Shown piece by piece: positions 1-5,447 of a stretch of DNA of 5,447 bases (positions are counted from its first letter, which is position 1; every line of letters starts with the position of its first letter). The DNA comes from Phycisphaeraceae bacterium. GTDB taxonomy: Bacteria > Planctomycetota > Phycisphaerae > Phycisphaerales > Phycisphaeraceae. A model generated the notes under the pieces. The model was not told where the DNA came from and did no database searches. It was given only the letters and a program-made list of their open reading frames with translations. A program made the position numbers and the translations under genes. Where the stretch lies: assembly GCA_028281215.1 (NCBI GenBank), contig JANQKH010000264.1, positions 1 to 5,447 on the forward strand. Direction: 5' to 3'.

Positions 1-1940
1 GTCAGTTTGCCCGCCCGACTCATGGCAAGGTCGGTCGATGACGAAATCTCAATGCTGAACGGCATTTGCTCCACTTCCATGACCGCCAGCGCAATGCCCG
101 TGCTGACCCGCGCGGTGGTGACGGACTTGTTCTGCACAGCTCCCCAGATGGCCTGTCCACCTCGCGCTTCGCGGGTGATCGCTTTGTCGCCGGCTTTGCC
201 TTTTCCGACGACCTTGATCTGTCCGGCCCACTTCGGCGCGTCGGTGGCCGCGGTGAGCATCAACCAACCGCTGTTGGCGCCGGCGGCGATCGTCAACGGT
301 TGAGCCGACACGCCCTGCGGCAAATTCTCAACGGTCACGGCAATGTCGCCGTGATAACCGTTGCGTGTAGCGAGGATGCGAATGCGATCGGATGCGCCGC
401 GACGGAGTAGTGTCGCCGTGGGCTGGATGTCAGGTTTTTTCGGATCGGCTTTGACGCCGGTCTGCAATGCGACCAACGAAAAGTCGGCGACACCGCCGGC
501 ATCACTTGGCTTGATCGATACGCGATACAGGTTGCGCGGATCGGCGCGACCGGACGAGCGGTTCATCACCATCATGCGGTAATCGCCGTCCTCGGGAACA
601 GTCCATGTCGCGGCGGGGTCGTAGGTGGCGTTGTTGAAGTCCGCGCCGCCGGTTGAACCTTGCCCGGAAGAGAGCGTTTGCACGGTCTGCACCTTCACTT
701 CATCCTTTTCCTTCCAGTGACGCTCGATGATGATCAGCGGGTCGGCTGCGACGCCCATGCGATGGCTGAACGTTTCAATCCGCAACACTTGGCCCTTCTT
801 GGCGTCAAAGCGGAACCAGTCGCGATCGCGGCGCGGGCCGAAAATGCCCACCGCTTCACCGGGCACGGTCAACGGCGTGGCGCTGGCGGCCTGATTGTTG
901 GGTTCTTTTTCCAAAGCCGCGGGCGCGGTGGCGAAACCGATGCGAACGGGGTTCGACGCGCCCTGCGCCGACTTGAGTTGGTACACAAAGGCGGGCAAGC
1001 CGGCTTCGTGCGGGCGGACCATGTCGGCAATGGCGACGGCAGGGGGCTCGGCGGGCACAGTGATATCCACGGTGAGCGAGTCCAGTTTTTTACCGTCGTA
1101 GGAGACCAGGTCACTGGGCTTGCCGCCCGGCAGGTTGCGGCCGAACAGAGTAAACGTCTGTTTCTTGCCGGGCATGCCTGCGGGCGGATAAACAAATTCG
1201 ATGTGCGGGCGGTTGTGCAGTTTCAATCGGTAGAAGTGACTGGTACCGCCTTCGTAGGTCAGATCGTTGACGCCGACGATGTAGGCGCCGTCCGCCGGCG
1301 CTTTGAAATCCATCATCGCGTCGAGGCCGTGTGTGTTGTGCCGGCGATCGAGTTCGTTGCCTGCCTCGTCAAACAGGGAGATGACCACGTCACAGCGCGA
1401 ATCGATGCGCTCAGCCATGGCTTCGATCAGCACACGCTGGTCTTTCTTCGCAGTGAACTTGAAGTAGTCGACATTACGCGCGTCGACCGCACCGTTGACG
1501 ACCGAATTGACAGCCACCTCGTTGGCTTTGTCGCGGGTGTTGTTACCGCCCTTTTCGATCGTTTCGGGCAAATCGCCGACGACGAACGCCCGCGCGTTAG
1601 AGATACCGTACAGACCGACCAACCGCACCTCATAAACGCCGGGCGGCACGTTTTTGCCGATGGTGACTTGAAACTTGCCGGGTTCGGGGCGCGGGTCTTT
1701 GTAGATGCCGGGCGATTGCATCTTCGGCTTGGCGGTGATGCCTGCGTGCGAGAAGACCAACTGGTGAGCCGCATCGTGGTTGGCGGCGCCGGCGACGGTG
1801 AAGTCAATCGTCGCGCCCTGCTGACCGCCTGCGGGAGTGATCGCGTGCAGGCTGATCTGCGGCAGTTGGGCGTTCGTCGGCGCGACGAACACGGTCAGGA
1901 CGGTGAAAAACAACACAAAGTACGAGATTCGGTGCGCCAT
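1..1940 (-). CDS. Exported protein with two PPC domains and Ig-like modules (3' end beyond window)
   Basis: Reading leftwards from 1940, the frame stays open for 646 codons to the window edge, so the C-terminus is missing. Residues 1-24 look like a Sec signal peptide: MAHR, a hydrophobic run (about 6-20), then PTNA before Gln25; there is no lipobox. Next come an N-terminal Ig-like region (about 27-122), a first PPC-type beta-sandwich (about 136-242, with VDYFKFTAKKDQ at 158-169), an IPT/TIG-like stretch (about 246-338), a second PPC domain (about 342-477) opening with the classic EKEPNNQ motif at 344-350 followed by RDWFRFDAKKGQ at 373-384, and a further beta-rich region containing VTVENLPQGVSA at 535-546. 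PPC domains are non-catalytic and common in secreted proteins, so a binding or scaffolding role outside the cytoplasm is likely; no catalytic motif is visible. Two ATGs lie in tandem (1943 and 1940). I chose 1940 because GGAG at 1950-1947 is 6 bases from it and only 3 from the other. A terminator separates the gene from the DUF1501 gene upstream. Substrate unknown. Confidence 0.9.
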   Translation of the reverse strand, partial: MAHRISYFVLFFTVLTVFVAPTNAQLPQISLHAITPAGGQQGATIDFTVAGAANHDAAHQLVFSHAGITAKPKMQSPGIYKDPRPEPGKFQVTIGKNVPPGVYEVRLVGLYGISNARAFVVGDLPETIEKGGNNTRDKANEVAVNSVVNGAVDARNVDYFKFTAKKDQRVLIEAMAERIDSRCDVVISLFDEAGNELDRRHNTHGLDAMMDFKAPADGAYIVGVNDLTYEGGTSHFYRLKLHNRPHIEFVYPPAGMPGKKQTFTLFGRNLPGGKPSDLVSYDGKKLDSLTVDITVPAEPPAVAIADMVRPHEAGLPAFVYQLKSAQGASNPVRIGFATAPAALEKEPNNQAASATPLTVPGEAVGIFGPRRDRDWFRFDAKKGQVLRIETFSHRMGVAADPLIIIERHWKEKDEVKVQTVQTLSSGQGSTGGADFNNATYDPAATWTVPEDGDYRMMVMNRSSGRADPRNLYRVSIKPSDAGGVADFSLVALQTGVKADPKKPDIQPTATLLRRGASDRIRILATRNGYHGDIAVTVENLPQGVSAQPLTIAAGANSGWLMLTAATDAPKWAGQIKVVGKGKAGDKAITREARGGQAIWGAVQNKSVTTARVSTGIALAVMEVEQMPFSIEISSSTDLAMSRAGKL

Positions 1941-1946
1941 CATCGG

Positions 1947-1950
1947 CTCC
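1947..1950 (-). promoter_or_regulatory. Ribosome binding site of the PPC-domain gene
   Basis: The minus strand reads GGAG here, in the context TTGGAGCCGATGATG. The spacer is 3 bases to the ATG at 1943 and 6 bases to the ATG at 1940, which favours the inner start. The match is only four bases, and many planctomycete genes lack a clear Shine-Dalgarno sequence, so the outer start remains possible. It would add one Met and change nothing else. Confidence 0.5.
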
Positions 1951-2002
1951 AATCCAACAATTCCTGGTCGCGGCGGTTCGCGACACTTTGATCCTTCTGA
2001 AA

Positions 2003-2019
2003 CGGGCTGCGTCAGCCCG
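2003..2019. repeat. Perfect 7-bp inverted repeat (hairpin) in the leader of the PPC-domain gene
   Basis: CGGGCTG (2003-2009) and CAGCCCG (2013-2019) are exact reverse complements around a 3-base loop. On the minus strand the hairpin is followed by TTTCAG, which is too short a T-run for a convincing terminator. It sits about 60 bases before the PPC gene start and about 20 bases beyond the main terminator. It could be a back-up terminator, a leader hairpin, or one copy of a dispersed palindromic element; the window holds only this copy. Confidence 0.45.
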
Positions 2020-2040
2020 GCGTGCAATGAAAACGAAACT

Positions 2041-2070
2041 AAAAAGCACGGCCGGCGTGAACCGACCGTG
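2041..2070 (-). terminator. Intrinsic terminator after the DUF1501 gene
   Basis: On the minus strand CACGGTCGG (2070-2062) pairs with CCGGCCGTG (2055-2047) as nine consecutive base pairs, one of them G-U, around the loop TTCACG. One C and then TTTTT (2045-2041) follow. This GC-rich stem with a T-tract is the standard rho-independent layout. It lies 65 bases past the DUF1501 stop codon and about 100 bases before the PPC gene start, so it should end most transcripts coming from the DUF1549-DUF1501 pair. On the plus strand no T-tract follows, so it is directional. Confidence 0.78.
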
Positions 2071-2135
2071 ATCGTTTCGCAATGTCAATCATCCGTTCAA
2101 CTTAGCTGTCCAACTTCAATGACTTATTCATTTCG

Positions 2136-3431
2136 TTACACCAACTCTTCAATCGGCTTGCGGTGATCCAGCAGGTACTGAGGCCGACCGGCGCGGTCAA
2201 AGAACTGTTGCGTTTCCGGGTTGATGCCCATGTTGCGGTACAACGTGGCGTGCACACGATGCACGTGCACAGGATCAGTCGCTTCGCCAGCGTGACGGTC
2301 CGACGCACCGACAACCTGCCCGGTGCGCATGCCGCCGCCGGCCATCCATGCCGCGGCGACGCGTGGCCAGTGATCGCGGCCGGCGTTGCCGTTGACCTTC
2401 GGTGTGCGGCCGAACTCACCCCACACGACGATCGTTACATCGTCCAGCATCGAACGTTCGTACAAATCGGTCAGCAACGCGCTGAGCCCGGCGTCCATCG
2501 CCGGCAACTGAGCGCGGAGTGAGTCGAAGTTCTTGCTGTGCGTATCCCAACCGCCCCACCGCATCGCCACACAACGCACACCGGCTTCGACCAATCGCCG
2601 CGCCATGAGGAAGTTGCGGTTGTCGCGATACCGGCCCTGTCCGTGTCCCATGTATCGCTTGAGGGTTGCGGGGTCTTCCTTGTTGGTGTCCAGAGCGTTC
2701 GCCATTTTGCCGCTGGTGACAATGTCGACAGCACGGGCGGTAAACTCGTCCATCGCTTCCATCTTACCGGTGTTGTCCGCTTCGCGGCGCAGGCGGTCCA
2801 GCCTTTTCAACAACGTGCGGCGATCCGCAAGGCGGTCGGCCGACACCGTGTTCATCTGAAGGTTGCTGCGCCCGGTGCCGTCCGGCATATACGGGCCGTA
2901 GAGCGGGCCGAGATACCCCGACGTCACGCGGCCCATCAGCGAAACAAACGGCGGCGCGGTATTCCGACTGTTTTCACACAACTTGGCGATCACCGATCCG
3001 CCGGAAGGCCGACCGCCGGCGTTCTCCAAATCCTTACGGCGATAGCCGGTCATGGCGGTGGAATCCGAGTGCTCGTTCACCGAGCCGATCAGCCCGCGAA
3101 TCAGCGTGAACTTATCCGCCATCTTCGAAAGCTTGGGAAACAGTTCACAGACCTGCACGCCGGGCACGTTGGTTTTGATCGGCGTGAACTCACCGCGGTA
3201 TTCGGTCGGCGCATCAGGCTTGAGATCCCACATATCCTGATGCGACGGCCCGCCGCCGAGATGGATATTGATCAGCGCCTTCTTGGATGATCCAACGCCC
3301 TGCTCGGCTTCAGCGCGGAGCACATCGGCGAGCGTCAAACCACCCACGCCCATCGCGCCGACTTTGAGAAAATTCCGCCGCGACACGCGGTCGCAGTAAC
3401 CCTTCTTACTTGCACCCAGGATGTCGAGCAT
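2136..3431 (-). CDS. DUF1501 family protein, Tat-exported
   Basis: The complete protein has 431 residues, typical of DUF1501. The start at 3431 is chosen over an in-frame ATG at 3467 because AAGGAG (3443-3438) lies 6 bases upstream and the protein then opens MLDILG, as in many relatives. A twin-arginine signal is clear: SRRNFLK at 17-23, a glycine-rich hydrophobic stretch (24-34), and ADVLRAEA at 35-42 near a probable cleavage site. Family motifs follow: GGGPSHQDMWD at 59-69, NEHSDSTAMTGY at 119-130, GGWDTHSKNFD at 293-303, GEFGRTP at 338-344, GRDHWP at 351-356, and the usual C-terminal tail (YLLDHRKPIEEL at 419-430). DUF1501 is related to the alkaline phosphatase/sulfatase fold, so the Asp and His residues in these motifs are candidate metal ligands, but no reaction has been shown to my knowledge. 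Export by Tat implies folding before transport. The gene follows the DUF1549/DUF1553 gene by 62 bases with no terminator, so they are probably co-transcribed; a terminator follows the TAA stop. No frameshift or missing segment is seen. Confidence 0.96.
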   Translation of the reverse strand: MLDILGASKKGYCDRVSRRNFLKVGAMGVGGLTLADVLRAEAEQGVGSSKKALINIHLGGGPSHQDMWDLKPDAPTEYRGEFTPIKTNVPGVQVCELFPKLSKMADKFTLIRGLIGSVNEHSDSTAMTGYRRKDLENAGGRPSGGSVIAKLCENSRNTAPPFVSLMGRVTSGYLGPLYGPYMPDGTGRSNLQMNTVSADRLADRRTLLKRLDRLRREADNTGKMEAMDEFTARAVDIVTSGKMANALDTNKEDPATLKRYMGHGQGRYRDNRNFLMARRLVEAGVRCVAMRWGGWDTHSKNFDSLRAQLPAMDAGLSALLTDLYERSMLDDVTIVVWGEFGRTPKVNGNAGRDHWPRVAAAWMAGGGMRTGQVVGASDRHAGEATDPVHVHRVHATLYRNMGINPETQQFFDRAGRPQYLLDHRKPIEELV

Positions 3432-3437
3432 GGTGTG

Positions 3438-3443
3438 CTCCTT
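3438..3443 (-). promoter_or_regulatory. Ribosome binding site of the DUF1501 gene
   Basis: The minus strand carries AAGGAG, a near-consensus Shine-Dalgarno sequence, 6 bases before the ATG at 3431. It decides the start: the in-frame ATG 36 bases upstream (3467) has no comparable site and would add 12 residues before the family's usual N-terminus. Confidence 0.75.
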
Positions 3444-3493
3444 TGATGAATTGGCAACAGACGGCATTCGGCGCCGCGCCTTACTTCACTCAA

Positions 3494-5447
3494 TCAATGA
3501 TTGAACAGGAATTCCTTGGTGTTGATGATTGCCCAGGCAATGTCTTCGTACGCCCAATTGACGTTCTTTTCGCCGTACTTCTCAATCACGCCCATGGCGA
3601 TCTTCAGTTCTTCAGCGTCGGGATCGCGGGCAAAGGCGAGCTGGTACAACTGCTTGATGCGCTCTTCGTGAGGCGTGTTCTTGTCACGCGCGAGGCGCAC
3701 TGCGCGGCCGCCGCTCAGTTTCGCCTGAATCTCCTTGCTGTTGAGCAGGTGCAAACATTGGGCGAGGTTGGCATCGCTGGTGCGTTCACATTCGCAGACA
3801 CTTGAGCCTTCCGGCGCGCCGAATACGGTCAGGAAGTAACTTTGAATCCCACCGCGGTCAGGAATCTGCACCGCGCGGGTGCCTTGCGGCAGGCCGGTGA
3901 AACTGCTGGTCGTGTCGCAGAAATCGTCAATCGCATCGAGCAACACTTCGGCGTTCAGGCGGCGCGGGTAGTAACGTGAAAAGTTCTGCTTGTCGTTGGC
4001 GTTGTACTGGTTCGGCATCGCCGACAGTTGGTACGTCTTCGATTCGCAGATCGTCTTGATCAGTTGCTTCAGATCGAACTCGCTGTTGACAAAGTGGTAA
4101 GCCAGTTGATCGAGCAGTTCCGGATTGGTCGCCGGATTGGTCGCCCGCATGTCGTCTTCGGGGTCAACCAGACCGCGGTTGAAAAAGTGCTTCCAGTAGC
4201 GGTTGACCAGGGACTTGGCGAAGAACGGGTTGTTCGGCGCGGCCATCCAGTCCACCAGCGCGTGGCGGGGATCATCATCAGCGGAAAGATTCAACTGCCC
4301 GGAACCGAGCCCCATGGGCTTGAGACGTTCGCCGGTTTTCGGGTTGCTCGCAGAAGCGTCACCGCGGTCATGATAGACGCGAATTTCGTCCTTCATGCCG
4401 GTGTTTTCGCGCTTGACACGAGTGAAGAACGCGCTGAAGCCATAGTAGTCACGCTGCGCCCATTTCTCGAACGGGTGGTGGTGACACTTGGCGCATTGCA
4501 GGCGAATACCCAGGAACAGTTGAGCAACATCTTCCAGTTGTTCCTCCGGCTTGGTCACTTCACGATGCCACGTGACGGCCGGGTTGTTGGTCATGTCACC
4601 GGAAGCGGCGAGGACACCTCGGACCATTTCGTCATAAGGCTTGTTTTCGTGCAGGCTTTGTCGCAGCCAGTGGTGGAAGCCGAACGTGCCGCGTGTGTAG
4701 GTAGCCGTGCGGCGTTTGTTGCGCAGGATGGAACTCCACTTGTTGGCGAAGTAATCCGCGTAAGCGGTGGAGGAAAGCAACTCGTCGATGTATTTACTGC
4801 GCTTGTCGGGGTCTTTGTCGGCAACAAACTTTTCGACGCGTTCCGGTTGCGGCAGTCGACCGACCACATCCAGCGTGACGCGGCGAATGAACGTACGGTC
4901 GTCACACACTTCACTCGGCGGCATGCCGAGCATCTTCAGCTTCTTGAATACCAGTTCATCGATGAAGTTCTTCGGCTTGGGCAAGTTGTCCACCGGTGCG
5001 CCCAATGGAATGGTTGCACGGAAAACGGCGACCTTGGCTTGGTAACGCACCATGATGCCGACGTCGCCGGTCAGGTCCGTCACTTCGACCAGACCGGTGC
5101 TGTCCGCCTCAGCCATGTCTTTGTTGTTGGCTTCGTATTGCGCGGTGTTGGTGACGTCTTCGGTGGATCCATCAGTGTAAACAGCAATAACGGAAAGCTG
5201 CTGCTTGCCGTGCTTGCTCATGATGCGGTGATAAGGGAAGACCTCAATGCGATCGACGGTTGGCGCTTTGGGATCGCTCGGCGGCATGCCTTGTGCAATC
5301 CAGCGGCGGATCATGCGATAGTCGTGCGAGTCTTTCTTGAGCCGTTCACCGCCGCCGTGCGGAATCTGGTTAATCGCTTTCTGAAGGAACAGCGATTGGT
5401 CGGGCGCAGCAGGGAACAGGCGTCGCCCGCGTGATTCCTTAACCAGC
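3494..5447 (-). CDS. DUF1549/DUF1553 protein with partial cytochrome-like and Ig-like (BIG2) domains (5' end beyond window)
   Basis: The frame is open from the right edge to TGA at 3496-3494, giving 650 visible residues (numbered from Leu at 5446). The start codon lies outside. Residues 1-55 match the tail of a planctomycete cytochrome c-like domain (PSCyt1): SLFLQKAINQIPHGGGERL at 18-36 and MIRRWIAQGMP at 45-55; its haem motif would lie upstream. Residues about 67-146 form a bacterial Ig-like group 2 module (LSVIAVYTDGSTEDVT at 84-99). DUF1549 spans about 158-345 and includes FIRRVTLDVVGRLP at 186-199 and LQCAKCHHHPFEKW at 316-329, whose CAKCH fits a CxxCH haem-attachment or metal site. DUF1553 spans about 388-640, with ADDDPRHALVDWM at 389-401, SLVNRYWKHFFNRGLVDPEDD at 412-432 broken only by the domain's usual spacing, and the paired cysteines CECER at 551-555. 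The protein is presumably exported, though the signal is not visible. It is the promoter-proximal gene of a probable operon with DUF1501. A redox or electron-transfer role is plausible but unproven. A start at the internal ATG (5314) would cut into the cytochrome tail and is wrong. Confidence 0.96.
   Translation of the reverse strand, partial: LVKESRGRRLFPAAPDQSLFLQKAINQIPHGGGERLKKDSHDYRMIRRWIAQGMPPSDPKAPTVDRIEVFPYHRIMSKHGKQQLSVIAVYTDGSTEDVTNTAQYEANNKDMAEADSTGLVEVTDLTGDVGIMVRYQAKVAVFRATIPLGAPVDNLPKPKNFIDELVFKKLKMLGMPPSEVCDDRTFIRRVTLDVVGRLPQPERVEKFVADKDPDKRSKYIDELLSSTAYADYFANKWSSILRNKRRTATYTRGTFGFHHWLRQSLHENKPYDEMVRGVLAASGDMTNNPAVTWHREVTKPEEQLEDVAQLFLGIRLQCAKCHHHPFEKWAQRDYYGFSAFFTRVKRENTGMKDEIRVYHDRGDASASNPKTGERLKPMGLGSGQLNLSADDDPRHALVDWMAAPNNPFFAKSLVNRYWKHFFNRGLVDPEDDMRATNPATNPELLDQLAYHFVNSEFDLKQLIKTICESKTYQLSAMPNQYNANDKQNFSRYYPRRLNAEVLLDAIDDFCDTTSSFTGLPQGTRAVQIPDRGGIQSYFLTVFGAPEGSSVCECERTSDANLAQCLHLLNSKEIQAKLSGGRAVRLARDKNTPHEERIKQLYQLAFARDPDAEELKIAMGVIEKYGEKNVNWAYEDIAWAIINTKEFLFNH

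Noticed and set aside
660..1991. 443-codon open frame on the plus strand
   Set aside because: It lies wholly antisense to the PPC gene and its leader. Its product is Arg-, His-, Gly- and Val-rich with no recognisable domain, while the minus strand encodes a signal peptide and clear PPC motifs. Stop-free antisense frames are expected from the codon bias of GC-rich genes.
1944..2040. Possible promoter for the PPC gene
   Set aside because: TTGCAC occurs near 2025 on the minus strand, but no matching -10 element sits at a suitable distance, and the intervening DNA is the hairpin. The sequence alone does not support a promoter call.
2538..3290. 250-codon open frame on the plus strand opposite DUF1501
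   Set aside because: It is antisense to a gene with all its family motifs intact. The product is His- and Arg-rich with no recognisable domain or supported start.
3470..3480. GGCGCCGCGCC inverted repeat between the DUF1549/DUF1553 and DUF1501 genes
   Set aside because: At most four pairs can form with a three-base loop, and no T-run follows. Short GC palindromes are expected by chance in this DNA.
3490..3504. Inverted repeat TCAATCA-A-TGATTGA spanning the stop codon of the DUF1549/DUF1553 gene
   Set aside because: It is AT-rich, has a one-base centre and no T-tract follows, so it is unlikely to terminate transcription. An operator cannot be excluded, but nothing else supports one.
4121..4144. 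Exact tandem duplication of the 12-base unit CGGATTGGTCGC
   Set aside because: It encodes ATNPATNP in DUF1553. The family usually has a segment of the same length here (of the type ATNPPSNPEL, from memory), so this is a conserved motif using identical codons and not a recent insertion or a repeat array.
4028..5434. 468-codon open frame on the plus strand
   Set aside because: It is antisense to the DUF1549/DUF1553 gene, has no family motif and has the composition of a shadow frame. The minus strand fully explains this DNA.

Overview
The window looks like an ordinary chromosomal stretch from a planctomycete or a close relative in the PVC group. The basis is the gene content: a DUF1549/DUF1553 protein with a c-type cytochrome-like N-terminus, a Tat-exported DUF1501 protein, and a protein with two bacterial pre-peptidase C-terminal (PPC) domains. 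These families are greatly expanded, and usually neighbours, in Planctomycetota and to a lesser degree Verrucomicrobiota. The DNA is moderately GC-rich. I cannot name a genus from this.

All real genes are on the minus strand, so transcription runs from right to left. At the right edge (5447 to 3494) lies the 3' part of the DUF1549/DUF1553 gene: the tail of a cytochrome domain, an Ig-like group 2 module, the DUF1549 domain with a CxxCH motif, and the DUF1553 domain. After a 62-base gap with no terminator comes the DUF1501 gene (3431 to 2136), which has a strong Shine-Dalgarno sequence and a twin-arginine signal. These two very probably form one transcript. A good intrinsic terminator (2070 to 2041) follows the DUF1501 stop. 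The rest of this 192-base gap holds a second, perfect 7-bp hairpin (2003-2019) and a ribosome binding site. The third gene (1940 to the left edge) encodes an exported PPC/Ig-like protein and is cut off by the window edge.

All three products carry, or belong to families that usually carry, export signals, so they probably act outside the cytoplasm as one functional group: a haem-like multidomain protein, a DUF1501 protein (family related to the alkaline phosphatase/sulfatase fold), and a beta-rich protein suited to binding or scaffolding. The biochemical role of this gene group is not established to my knowledge, and any function given here is inference. The terminator suggests that the third gene is expressed from its own promoter or by read-through. 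I found no tRNA, rRNA, CRISPR array, insertion sequence or phage gene. Long open frames on the plus strand (for example 660-1991 and 4028-5434) are antisense shadows of the real genes.
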